From a bacterium (GTDB lineage Bacteria; Acidobacteriota; Thermoanaerobaculia; Multivoradales; JAHEKO01), in assembly GCA_024224155.1 (NCBI GenBank), contig JAAENP010000177.1:1-53356 (forward strand): 53,356 nucleotides of DNA, given 5' to 3'. The position numbers and the translations under genes were made by a program. This document shows, piece by piece, positions 7,328-15,393 of the stretch (position 1 is the stretch's first letter; each line of letters starts with the position of its first letter). Below the pieces are notes generated by a model. The model was not told where the DNA came from, ran no database searches, and was given only the letters and a program-made list of their open reading frames with translations.

Positions 7328-8413
7328 CTAGGCGAACGCGACCTCCCTTGTGTCGCTTGGGGAACGGCACTGGTTCCGGCTGCAGAACTGGCTCTCGTAC
7401 ATCGAAACGTTAGCGAAGAAGTTGCTCGCTCGGCAGCCGCCGCGACAAGCGGCGCCGAACTCGCAAGTTCGACATCGGCCGGACAACAGGTCGACGTCGA
7501 ACGCCCGGTTGTAGGCGAAACTGGTCTCGTCGTTCCAGATGTCGGAGAGGCTTCGGTCCCGGACGTTGCCTTCGATGAAGAAGTCGTCGTACAGCGCTCC
7601 ACACCCCTTGATGTTGCCGACCGAGTCGATCGCGACCGAGGTGAGCCCCGCCTGACAGCCTTCCCAGCAGCATATGGGCGCCCTTCTGCCACGAATGTAG
7701 GTCTCGTGATCGTCGAAGTAGCCGATACTGTCGGCGGCGATCACGACCATCTCCCGTTCCAGATTCTTCTCTCGGATGAACTCGGTGATCGCCGGGATCT
7801 TGTCCGCGCGGATGATCAGATCGTCGCAGCCCAACATGTTGCCCATCGGATTGACCAGTTGGAGCTGCCAGATCGCCACACCGTGCTCCACGAGATATGC
7901 GTACATCGGCTCGAGGTCAGCGAAATTGAAGTCCAGCAGGCTGGTCACGACGCCAACGGGAACGGCTTCAGCCCTCAAGAGACCGATGGAGCGGGTCACC
8001 TGAGCGAAGCCATCCGGCCGCCGCCGGATCCGGTTGTGGTTCTCCTCCATGCCGTCGATCGAGAGACCGACGTTGGCCAGGTTCGCGTACTTGATCTGCT
8101 CCAGATGCTTTGGCTGCAAGTGGTAGCCGTTGGTCATGATGTTGACCAGCACCCCGGCGTCGGTGAGACGGCGAGCGATCTGTTCCCAACCTCTGTAGAG
8201 AAACATCTCGCCGCCGATGAGCGTCAGCTCCTCGCAGCCCAGAGCCGCAAGCTCGTCGGCGACGGCCAGGCACTCGTTCAGCGTGAGCTCCTTGTGCCGG
8301 GCCGCTCCCGCGCTCGAACCGCAATGCATGCAGTTCATCGTGCAGCGCAGCGTCAGCTCCCAAATACAGGCCCGGAGGTCGTAGTCCGGCTCGGTCACGC
8401 TTGGATCGGCCAT
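7328..8413 (-). CDS. Radical SAM/SPASM domain protein
   Basis: A 361-residue enzyme, taken from the ATG at 8413 13 nt after the small upstream gene stops. The radical SAM cluster motif is C24-TMN-C28-MH-C31, followed by LTLIGGEMFLYRGW and NIMTNGYHL on the TIM barrel and LANVGLSIDG. The last 110 residues form a Cys-rich SPASM-type domain: CCWEGCQAG, then GCGALYDD, CRTCEFGAACRGGC and FCSRNQC, enough cysteines for two auxiliary FeS clusters. Such proteins typically modify ribosomally made peptides or protein side chains (PqqE, AlbA, anSME families). The short gap after the 106-residue gene implies co-translation, making that protein a candidate substrate or partner (inference). Confidence 0.92.
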   Translation of the reverse strand: MADPSVTEPDYDLRACIWELTLRCTMNCMHCGSSAGAARHKELTLNECLAVADELAALGCEELTLIGGEMFLYRGWEQIARRLTDAGVLVNIMTNGYHLQPKHLEQIKYANLANVGLSIDGMEENHNRIRRRPDGFAQVTRSIGLLRAEAVPVGVVTSLLDFNFADLEPMYAYLVEHGVAIWQLQLVNPMGNMLGCDDLIIRADKIPAITEFIREKNLEREMVVIAADSIGYFDDHETYIRGRRAPICCWEGCQAGLTSVAIDSVGNIKGCGALYDDFFIEGNVRDRSLSDIWNDETSFAYNRAFDVDLLSGRCRTCEFGAACRGGCRASNFFANVSMYESQFCSRNQCRSPSDTREVAFA

Positions 8414-8426
8414 GCCGCCCAATCGT

Positions 8427-8747
8427 CTAACTGAACCCGATAGCACCGGCCTCGACGTCTCGAGCAGAGATGTTGATGGCCGTGACCTTCTGCCGCAAGC
8501 CAAGCTCGGCTGACACCATCTTTACTTGCTCGTCCGTCAGATAGAGCATCCAGTCGTCCTTGACAACGCCCAGAGCCGGCAGCTTGTACGAGGCGAGGCA
8601 GTCTCCCGGCCGCCAGGCGATTTCCACTGCCGCTAGATCGCGCCTGCGTATGTTGCCCAGAGTGGCCTTGGTGGCGAAGTCCGCGACCATTCTCTTCTGC
8701 CACGAGGTCAGATAGATCTTCAGCTTCTTCTTTTTTGCGCGTGCCAT
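8427..8747 (-). CDS. Small basic protein, candidate substrate of the adjacent radical SAM enzyme
   Basis: A 106-residue protein with a strong AAAGGAG 7 bases before its ATG. I do not recognise the family. It begins with a Lys-rich stretch (ARAKKKKLK) and contains an internal duplication: YLTSWQKRMV at 12-21 and YLTDEQVKMV at 69-78. Between the two lie the aromatic and single-Cys segment VEIAWRPGDCLASYKLP, and the end is INISARDVEAGAIGFS. It has no signal peptide or membrane segment. It is the gene immediately before the radical SAM/SPASM enzyme, so it may be a modified precursor, a peptide chaperone or a regulatory partner. Confidence 0.8.
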   Translation of the reverse strand: MARAKKKKLKIYLTSWQKRMVADFATKATLGNIRRRDLAAVEIAWRPGDCLASYKLPALGVVKDDWMLYLTDEQVKMVSAELGLRQKVTAINISARDVEAGAIGFS

Positions 8748-8884
8748 TCGATTTCTCCTTTTCCTCCCTTTCTTGACCCTTCCTTGTCATCTCCGCGTGC
8801 GCTGATGGCGCCGGTCGGCCGCCAGGGCCGCCGTCGCTCTGGCGGGGAACGGATCGTCCCCTTCTTGGCGTCGTTGAGCTCCAT
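8720..8884 (-). CDS. Possible 54-residue Lys/Arg-rich peptide
   Basis: An in-frame ATG at 8884 preceded by AAAGGTGGG opens a 54-codon frame that overlaps the first 28 bases of the 106-residue gene. It begins MELNDAKKGTIRSPPERRR and ends EWHAQKRRS, with many basic and Gly/Pro residues. It could be a precursor peptide or leader ORF of the radical SAM operon, but composition alone is not convincing and the ribosome-binding site is inside a hairpin. Confidence 0.25.
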   Translation of the reverse strand: MELNDAKKGTIRSPPERRRPWRPTGAISARGDDKEGSRKGGKGEIEWHAQKRRS

Positions 8885-8889
8885 GGAAC

Positions 8890-8911
8890 CCACCTTTCTC
8901 AACAAAGGTGG
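8890..8911 (-). promoter_or_regulatory. Hairpin over the ribosome-binding region
   Basis: A perfect 8-bp stem, CCACCTTT with AAAGGTGG around a 6-base loop, lies directly before the ATG at 8884 in the minus-strand transcript. It buries the AAAGGTGG that would serve as ribosome-binding site. It has no T-tract, so translational control is more likely than termination. Confidence 0.5.
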
Positions 8912-8999
8912 CGGCGCCGCGAGTGCGAGTCGCCGCCTGCGTCCGCTTGCTGGCTTTCCCCGGGAGAGGATCTCCTTGGATCGAGGGAAGTCGCTGCTG

Positions 9000-9012
9000 A
9001 CGTTCGTAACGT
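9000..9012. promoter_or_regulatory. Perfect inverted repeat, operator candidate
   Basis: ACGTT-cgt-AACGT is a perfect 5-bp dyad in the spacer between the divergent radical SAM unit and the hydrolase gene at 9160. It is AT-richer than its surroundings and could be a dimeric regulator site for either direction. Confidence 0.35.
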
Positions 9013-9056
9013 AAGTAGAGAGATATCGCTACACATCGATGGGTAGTTTGGGTCCT

Positions 9057-9071
9057 CACCTCTCCGGGTGG
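9057..9071 (+). repeat. Short intergenic hairpin element, copy 2
   Basis: CACCTCTCCGGGTGG differs at one position from the element at 5567-5581, and a more distant relative, CCACCCCTCTGGGTGTGG, lies at 2921-2938 just before the riboswitch. All three are intergenic. Confidence 0.35.
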
Positions 9072-9083
9072 GTTCGGGGTGAC

Positions 9084-9112
9084 TTGCCCGCATGTGCGCT
9101 CAGGCTGATAAT
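9084..9112 (+). promoter_or_regulatory. Sigma-70-type promoter
   Basis: TTGCCC (9084-9089) and GATAAT (9107-9112) are spaced by exactly 17 bases and point at the hydrolase gene beginning at 9160. The start of transcription would be near 9119, giving a leader of about 40 bases with GGAGG before the ATG. Confidence 0.55.
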
Positions 9113-9159
9113 GGCCGGGAAGGCTTTCATCCCTCCCCTGACCGGACTGGAGGAGCGCC

Positions 9160-10428
9160 ATGCCAAGTGCTGACATGCCGACCGCAGGCGGTAGCCTGAA
9201 CACCGCTAGGGTTCCTTTCGCGGAGCCCGTCTCGGAATCCATCGCCGGCAAGAAGGAGCTCGCCGAGAAGCTCCCAAGGGACCTGCGCAAGGTCGAGCGC
9301 GGAGTCCGAGACCTCGCGGGAACGCTCCTCGATGCGGTGAGAATCTCGCCGCCGGCGCTGGTGAGCTCGGTGCTGGGTCCACCTTGGACCTGGATCCCGC
9401 CCCATGAGCACTACTCCGAGTTCAAGATCCTCGATCTGTGGCGGCTGCGGCGAACGATCCGATTTCTCGTCAACACCAACGTGCCGTCGTTGCCGATGAC
9501 GCCGCCGTCGTTCGGCCCGCCGCTTCTCGACAACCTGTTCTGGCACCCGACCGTGGTGCTGCAGCGCCCCGACCACAACGGCAGCTACACGAGCTTTCGC
9601 GACGAGCACTGGTTCTTCATCAACGGCATCATGACCGACGACAATGTGGCCCAGATCAACGCCGCGTATCTGGCCTACCTCTTCCATCGACCGCTCACCC
9701 TGATCCAGAACAGCACCGACGCCATGCTCATCGATTTGCTGCAGTGCGCTCTGGGCAGAAGCTGGCACCATCCCACCGAGCCACTCAAGGTCGCCTTCCC
9801 CGCCGTCTACGATGCTCTCGTCGACCCCCACAAGCGGCGGGTCGTGGTCGTTTGCCACTCCCAAGGGACGATCATCATGGCCAATGTGCTGAGGTGGCTC
9901 TATCGGTTGGCCGACAGGTACGAGACGCGGCAGCGGCCCCGCCGGGCGGGAGCACCGAGTGCGGCATTCGCGCCACCCGAGCCGGTATTCCCGGACCTGT
10001 CAGCTCTGGATCTCGACGAGTTCGAGCCGCTCGACCCCGCCGATCTCGCCAAGCTCGAAGTCTATGCCTTCGCCACCTGTGCCGAGTCCATGCGCTTCTA
10101 TCGCTCGGCCCGTCGCGGTCGACGTCAATCGCCCTGGATCGAGCACTACGGCAACCAGAACGACATCGTGGCGAGGCTGGGGATGCTCGCGCCGCACCCC
10201 GAGCGCCGGAAGATCTCCATCGACGGTCCGCGCTTCGAGCACCGGGGCGCCTGGGGCCATCTGCTCAACGCCCACTACCTGAGCCCGATCCGGAGCTCCC
10301 AGAAGCGGGGACGTCAGCGAGGCGGTAACGACACCCCGGACCCCTTCGTCCTGGTCAACCGGGACGACTACCCGGACGCGGTGCCGAGGCTGTTCGACTA
10401 CATCAATGGCGGTGTGCCCGACTCCTGA
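9160..10428 (+). CDS. Alpha/beta-hydrolase-fold protein (lipase-like)
   Basis: A 422-residue protein with GGAGG before the ATG. A serine hydrolase elbow is seen in RVVVVCHSQGTIIMANVLRW, preceded by a stretch matching the beta-strand/oxyanion region DEHWFFINGIMTDDNVAQIN. The end carries YGNQNDIVARLGML and GHLLNAHYL, which could supply the acid and His. This order resembles the DUF676/PGAP1-like and fungal-type intracellular lipase families. There is no signal peptide. It is followed only 3 bases later by a FadL-type outer-membrane protein, so a lipid or fatty-acid link is likely (inference). Confidence 0.8.
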   Translation: MPSADMPTAGGSLNTARVPFAEPVSESIAGKKELAEKLPRDLRKVERGVRDLAGTLLDAVRISPPALVSSVLGPPWTWIPPHEHYSEFKILDLWRLRRTIRFLVNTNVPSLPMTPPSFGPPLLDNLFWHPTVVLQRPDHNGSYTSFRDEHWFFINGIMTDDNVAQINAAYLAYLFHRPLTLIQNSTDAMLIDLLQCALGRSWHHPTEPLKVAFPAVYDALVDPHKRRVVVVCHSQGTIIMANVLRWLYRLADRYETRQRPRRAGAPSAAFAPPEPVFPDLSALDLDEFEPLDPADLAKLEVYAFATCAESMRFYRSARRGRRQSPWIEHYGNQNDIVARLGMLAPHPERRKISIDGPRFEHRGAWGHLLNAHYLSPIRSSQKRGRQRGGNDTPDPFVLVNRDDYPDAVPRLFDYINGGVPDS

Positions 10429-10431
10429 CGC

Positions 10432-11790
10432 ATGGCGGAGCGAGTGACGATCCGAATCCAACGGTGGTCGCGGCCCGTCCCGGCCGTGGCTCTACTCGTC
10501 TGCAGCCTGGCGGGTCCCGTCGCAGGCCAGGAGCCGATCGTCCCGCTACAGTTGAGCTTCTCCGACCCCGGAGCCCGCAGCATGGGCTTCGGTGGCGCCT
10601 TCGTCGCCCTCGCCGACGACGCGACCGCCGCGTTCTCCAATCCGGCCGGGTTGGTGCAGCTGGTGGAGCCGGAGTTCTCGATCGAAGCGCGCCGCTGGAG
10701 CTACTCGACGCCGTTCACCGAGCGCGGCCGAGTGGAGGGCCTCCCCAGCGGTTTCGGGGCCGACACCACAGCCGGTCTCAGGACGGCGACATCGGAAGAC
10801 GTCGTCACGGGACTCGCCTTCCTGTCGTTGGCGTACCCGAAGGGGCGGTGGTCGCTTGCCTTCTTCCGGCACCAAATGGCGAGCTTCGAGTTCTCCAGTG
10901 AGACCCGGGGACTCTTCGGGGGCGGCACCGACTGCTGCCAAGACCGGTTCTTCGACCAGCGCGTGACGACCGATCTGAACTTCGTAAGCTACGGGCTCTC
11001 CGCCGGCTATCGCCTCGGCGAGAACATCGATCTCGGATTCGGGGTGATCTACCATGAAACGTCCCTGAACTCGCTGGCGACCGTCTACCTGCCGGACGAG
11101 GACCCCTTCGTGAACCTGCTGGCACCGACCTCCTTCTTGCCGGAGAGGTCGCTCGTCAGCCAGAGCATCTTCGGGGACGACACCGATTGGGGCCTGATCG
11201 GGGGCTTTCTTTGGCGGCCGTCGAACGGCTGGACGATCGGGGGTATCTACCGGCAGGGGCCCGAAGCCAGGATCGCGATCGAGAGCAGAGCGGGTGAGGC
11301 GCTCGATCTCGGCGTGCCGCCCGGAGCAGTCCTCCGGCGTGTCTCCGGGATCTCGGTCGAGCTTCCGTGGGTGATCGGTCTGGGCTTCGCCTACCGGGCC
11401 CCGGACGGCGGACTGACCGTGAGCTTCCAGTGGGATCACATCGAGTACTCGACCATCTTGAAGAGCCTCGAAGCCATAGCGGCGAGCGTGGATGAGCCGA
11501 ACGAGCAAGCCTTGGACGACGCGGACGAGCTCCATCTGGGCGGCGAGTACGTCTTTCTCCGCTCGACACCGGTCATCGCCGTACGGGTCGGGGCGTGGCT
11601 CGACCCCGATCACCAGCTCCGGGACACGAGCGATGATCTCTTCCTGAACGCGCTGCAACCGCGCGGCAAGGACCAGACGCACTTGGCGCTAGGTCTGGGC
11701 GTGGCTTTTCAGGGCTTCCAGATCGACATCGGGGTCGACTTCGCCGATGAAGTGGACACCGCCTCGGTGTCCGCCGTCTACAGCTTCTGA
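10432..11790 (+). CDS. FadL/OmpP1-family outer-membrane protein
   Basis: A 452-residue protein with a signal peptide (VPAVALLVCSLAGPVAGQ) and the N-terminal signature of the OmpP1/FadL/TodX family: SDPGARSMGFGGAFVALADD then ATAAFSNPAGL. Alternating beta-strand segments run through the rest, and the chain ends in Phe (VSAVYSF), as outer-membrane barrels do. Family members let hydrophobic molecules such as long-chain fatty acids cross the outer membrane. It starts 3 bases after the lipase-like gene and is probably translated with it. Confidence 0.9.
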   Translation: MAERVTIRIQRWSRPVPAVALLVCSLAGPVAGQEPIVPLQLSFSDPGARSMGFGGAFVALADDATAAFSNPAGLVQLVEPEFSIEARRWSYSTPFTERGRVEGLPSGFGADTTAGLRTATSEDVVTGLAFLSLAYPKGRWSLAFFRHQMASFEFSSETRGLFGGGTDCCQDRFFDQRVTTDLNFVSYGLSAGYRLGENIDLGFGVIYHETSLNSLATVYLPDEDPFVNLLAPTSFLPERSLVSQSIFGDDTDWGLIGGFLWRPSNGWTIGGIYRQGPEARIAIESRAGEALDLGVPPGAVLRRVSGISVELPWVIGLGFAYRAPDGGLTVSFQWDHIEYSTILKSLEAIAASVDEPNEQALDDADELHLGGEYVFLRSTPVIAVRVGAWLDPDHQLRDTSDDLFLNALQPRGKDQTHLALGLGVAFQGFQIDIGVDFADEVDTASVSAVYSF

Positions 11791-11830
11791 TCCGCTCGGG
11801 TTCACGCGTCCTCGAGCACCCCGCTGTGTC

Positions 11831-14383
11831 CTACCCCAGCGCGGCGCGCTGGCGCGCCAGCCGCTCGTCACGGTCGCTCGCGAAGCGCCGAATTCCGTCG
11901 AGGATCGAGTCGGAGTCGAGCCGTGCCTCGGCGATGACGTCGGGCTCGGTGCCGCCGGTGCGCCAGCGGTCGTCCCAATCGGCATAGAGCGAATACTCCT
12001 CGGTGAGCGGTCCCATGTTGGGAAGCGGCGGCATGCGCTTGGTCATGGTGGAGACGAACATCGCGTCGTAGCGGCAGGAGTCCGGCAGGATGCGCTCCCG
12101 GTACTGTGCCGGCTGGTCGTTGAAGAGCTCGGTCGAGATCACCGAGGCCACGCGCACGTTGAGACCCTCGGCGTCGAGCGTGTCGAGCTGGGAGACCAGG
12201 TTCATGGTCGACGAAGAGCCCTGGACGAACACGGTGCCCTGCTTCGGTTGGTCGGGACGCCAGTCGCGAATCAGATAGATGCCCTTGGCCGCGGCTTTGA
12301 GGTCGGTGTCGGCGAAGCGAGTGCGGTCGGCGACCAGGAAGTCGGGCCGCGCTACGTGGACGGCGATGACCCCTGCGAGGCGCTCGCGCGCCGCTTTCGC
12401 TACCGCGGCGAAGTAGCCCGCGGCCACATCGTTGTAGTCCCAGAAGTAGAGGTTGATCACCTGCCCGCGGGGCATCAGCCTCCAGGTCTGGGGAGCGAAG
12501 ATGCCGAAGTGGGTTCTCGCGTCGGCGGCGGTCTCCGGACCCGAGTGGCCGCAAAGAATCGTCACCACGCCGATCTTGAACGGGCTGTCCTGTTTCTGCT
12601 GACTGAAGACGCGGGTCGGCGTGTACATCAGCGGGGTAAAGGAGCCGTAGGTGCCGGAGAGTCCCCAGACGCCGGCGAAGGTGTCCGGATCGGCGGAAGC
12701 GTTGTTGGCCACGGCACCGCAGACGGTGGCGGCGTTGACAGCTTCCTGGATGCCGGCCTTGAGTCGCGTGCCCGCGGGGTTGTCGGCCGGGTCGTAGTGG
12801 CCGAAGTAGTGGCACTTCTCGACGTTGATCGAGCCGGAGAGATCGGCGGCCAGGGTCAGGAAGCGATTGTCGGTGACGTAGTTGAGATAGGCGCCCATCT
12901 CACTGATGGCTCGGCGGGCCCCGGCCTTTTCGCCATAGGGCTGGAAGAGCTGGATGGTACGGCTCACCTCTTCGCCGCTCACCGGGTTCTTCATCACGAC
13001 ATCGACGGCATCGGTGGGCAGGTTGGCGGGTAGCAGGCGCTCGTCGAGAAACGGGTCGCTGCCGGTCTCGATGCGCAGTGGCATCTCGCGCTCGAGGGTG
13101 CCGGCGATGTCGACGAGGCGCCCGGCGACCCAGCGCCCGAGACCGTTCTTGTCCAGGGCCGAGAGCCAGACGTCTATGTTGGTCTTGAACTGGCGCAGCC
13201 GCTCCACCTCGGTGCCGGGGGCGCCGTCGCGGATCGCCTCGAACTCCACCCCGAACCGCTCTTCGAAGCTCGAGGCCAGGGCGATGAAGTAGTCCGAGTT
13301 CGTCTTCAGGGCATAGGGGTGGCTGGCGTAGCTTTGGAGCTGTTCGCCATAGCCGGGAAGCTCGCCGTTCTTCGCGGTCGGCCACCAGCCCTTGATCGTC
13401 GGACCGACGAGGAGCATCGGACGCCGGTCGTCGGCCGGCCAGTCCTCCATCGTCTTGAGGGCCCCGAAGATGTCGTCGAAGTCGGCGCCGTCGCCGATCG
13501 TAAAGACATTCCAGCCGTAGGAGGCCCACTGGTTGGCAATGTCGTAGCCGGTGTACTTGTCCTTGATCACGCCGCCGATGAGCGAGTCGTCGATGCCGGC
13601 GTTGTTCATCGACATGAGAATCCTGAGGCGCTTGCCAACCTGCTGCGCAAGCGCGGCGGTCTTGAGCTCTTGCGAGTGGCCGGAGGTGAGCGCGAACTCG
13701 CCCTCGAAGGCGATCACCTTGAGCTTCGGATCGGCGCCCAGATAGTTCCAGAACAGGGCTTTGCCGGCGGTGGTGGAGAGACCCACGCCCGACGGGCCGC
13801 CGTTGACGTCGTTGGTGACGTCGGTGGACTCGGCGTGCCCCATGAGTGGGCGGATGCCGCGCACCTTCGCCTGCGCGAAAAGCGGGTCGTCGACGAGCCC
13901 GTTGTCCGGTAGCAGCCGCTCGACCGCGTCGGGGCCGCGGCGAAAGCCGAGCGCGTCGATGCCGTACATGCCGACTTGCGGATCGCAGCGGAAGCGCTCG
14001 TCGCCGGTGGTCTCGTACTGACGCCGCATGGCCTCGTAGAGCACCATCCAAAGCGAGTAGCAGGTCGGAATGCTGTGGCCCCCGGTGAGCATGAAGCGGT
14101 CCGCGAACGGATGCTTCGGCTCGCGCAGGTCGTAGCGCATGCCGCCCATCGCCGGCCCACCGAGGTGGACCGCGACGTTGTAGGGCGTGTATGCGAGCGG
14201 CCCGCCGAAGTGTCCGGTCTGCGAATAGTTGCCGAGCAGAACCAGCCCCATGGCGGTCATGAACGCGACGTCCTCGAATCGCTCGCGCTCGTAGTCCGGG
14301 AGAGCAACCTCGAGCGACGTGCTCCGGCGCTCCGCCTCGACGGTCTGAAGGGTGACGACGTGGGTGTCGGAATCAGGAGTCAT
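11831..14383 (-). CDS. Transketolase-like ThDP-dependent enzyme (divergent)
   Basis: An 850-residue, three-domain ThDP enzyme with GAGGA upstream of its ATG. The pyrophosphate-binding half has LTGGHSIPTCYSLW, NGGPSGVGLSTTAGKALFW and the ThDP loop, where FEGEFALTSGHSQ replaces the canonical GDG, ending in MSMNNAGID. The Pyr domain has GLSGTYGSFTPLMYTPTRVF. The usual transketolase GEDGPTH active-site motif is replaced by GHSGPETAADARTH. Ordinary transketolases are about 660 residues, so this is a long, divergent branch; substrates cannot be given. A second long paralogue lies at 19677-22040. Convergent with the FadL-type gene. Confidence 0.85.
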   Translation of the reverse strand: MTPDSDTHVVTLQTVEAERRSTSLEVALPDYERERFEDVAFMTAMGLVLLGNYSQTGHFGGPLAYTPYNVAVHLGGPAMGGMRYDLREPKHPFADRFMLTGGHSIPTCYSLWMVLYEAMRRQYETTGDERFRCDPQVGMYGIDALGFRRGPDAVERLLPDNGLVDDPLFAQAKVRGIRPLMGHAESTDVTNDVNGGPSGVGLSTTAGKALFWNYLGADPKLKVIAFEGEFALTSGHSQELKTAALAQQVGKRLRILMSMNNAGIDDSLIGGVIKDKYTGYDIANQWASYGWNVFTIGDGADFDDIFGALKTMEDWPADDRRPMLLVGPTIKGWWPTAKNGELPGYGEQLQSYASHPYALKTNSDYFIALASSFEERFGVEFEAIRDGAPGTEVERLRQFKTNIDVWLSALDKNGLGRWVAGRLVDIAGTLEREMPLRIETGSDPFLDERLLPANLPTDAVDVVMKNPVSGEEVSRTIQLFQPYGEKAGARRAISEMGAYLNYVTDNRFLTLAADLSGSINVEKCHYFGHYDPADNPAGTRLKAGIQEAVNAATVCGAVANNASADPDTFAGVWGLSGTYGSFTPLMYTPTRVFSQQKQDSPFKIGVVTILCGHSGPETAADARTHFGIFAPQTWRLMPRGQVINLYFWDYNDVAAGYFAAVAKAARERLAGVIAVHVARPDFLVADRTRFADTDLKAAAKGIYLIRDWRPDQPKQGTVFVQGSSSTMNLVSQLDTLDAEGLNVRVASVISTELFNDQPAQYRERILPDSCRYDAMFVSTMTKRMPPLPNMGPLTEEYSLYADWDDRWRTGGTEPDVIAEARLDSDSILDGIRRFASDRDERLARQRAALG

Positions 14384-14825
14384 CTGGATCGTCCTCGCGA
14401 GTAATTCGAAGTACCGGTGGAGTGCCGGTGGGGTGCCGGAGCCTCAGCGTCCCCGGGTAGAGCTCAGTGAAAGCGCAAACTTACCTTCTCGGACCCGTCA
14501 CAGGCAAAATCGTCGGCGCGCCACCTTCAACGACCACAGCTACCGCGCTATCGGGTCGAGTTTCCACTCCCTGAGTCTCCCAACCGAGGAGAACCTCCCC
14601 GGTCTTGATTCACAGTTCCAGAGATGGGTGCTCACGGTGTTGTTACCAAGGCGCCGCGCCCTGCGCTGGTCAGAGCCATAAGTCATATTAGATGGAGCGA
14701 CATACGCGCGTTCGCAGCTCGCCGTTTGATTAATGCACATATTGGGATGTGGGCACGGCACCAACCTTGCCGCTTGACTTCCCCCGAGCTCCCAGCGAGC
14801 CGCTCTTGAGCAGAGGAGAGACCGA
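14384..14825. other. Intergenic region, 442 bases, no gene seen
   Basis: Divergent spacer between the transketolase-like gene and the receiver-domain gene. It includes a less GC-rich patch (about 14690-14760). I see no credible ORF, tRNA or strong hairpin; promoters for both flanking genes should be here, but none is clear enough to mark. Confidence 0.5.
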
Positions 14826-15206
14826 ATGCGCAAGAAAATCCTTCTAGCCGACGACTCAGCCACCACGTTGATGCTGCAGAAACTACTACTCGGTGGGGGA
14901 CCGTTTGACGTCGTCACAGCCCGTAACGGCAGCGAAGCCCTCCAGAAAGCTCTTACTGAGCAGCCAGCGATCATCCTGCTGGACATTGAAATGCCAGTGA
15001 TGGATGGACTCGAGGCCTGTGCTCGCCTGCGAAGGCACGAGGAGACCGCCTGCATCCCAATCATCATGGTCTCGGCCCGAGGCCGAACGCGCGACATCAT
15101 GCGTGCGTTCCTGGCCGGCTGTGACGACTACGTCACAAAACCGATGGACGGCCTGATGCTCAAGGCGAAGGTCGAGAGCCTTCTGAGCGAGGCCGCCACC
15201 GCCTGA
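14826..15206 (+). CDS. Stand-alone CheY-like response-regulator receiver
   Basis: A 126-residue single receiver domain; AGAGGAG precedes the ATG. All key positions are present: the acidic pair D9-D10 (LLADDSATT), phosphorylation site D53 (LLDIEMPVMDG), S83 in VSARG and K105 in VTKP. There is no output domain, so it would act by protein contact as CheY or Spo0F do. No histidine kinase is nearby; its partner must be encoded elsewhere. It is convergent with the beta-helix gene. Confidence 0.95.
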   Translation: MRKKILLADDSATTLMLQKLLLGGGPFDVVTARNGSEALQKALTEQPAIILLDIEMPVMDGLEACARLRRHEETACIPIIMVSARGRTRDIMRAFLAGCDDYVTKPMDGLMLKAKVESLLSEAATA

Positions 15207-15393
15207 CTTTCCAAAACCGCTCTGGGCACCTCGAAGTGTCTCGGGTCGGAAGCCCCACGCTCATCAAGAGGGGCGTGCTCTAATGCCGTTCGGGTCCAGA
15301 TCGGAAAGCTCGCGCAAGGCGGTCGAAAAGGCCGGCTTCGTCGCCCGTCACCGCGTAGTCCGATTCTCTTTCTAGCCGCCCTGGCCGAGTGGC

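Noticed and set aside
12900-14051. Arg-rich 383-codon frame within the 850-residue transketolase-like gene
   Set aside because: Alternative-frame shadow with extremely Arg/Pro-biased composition.
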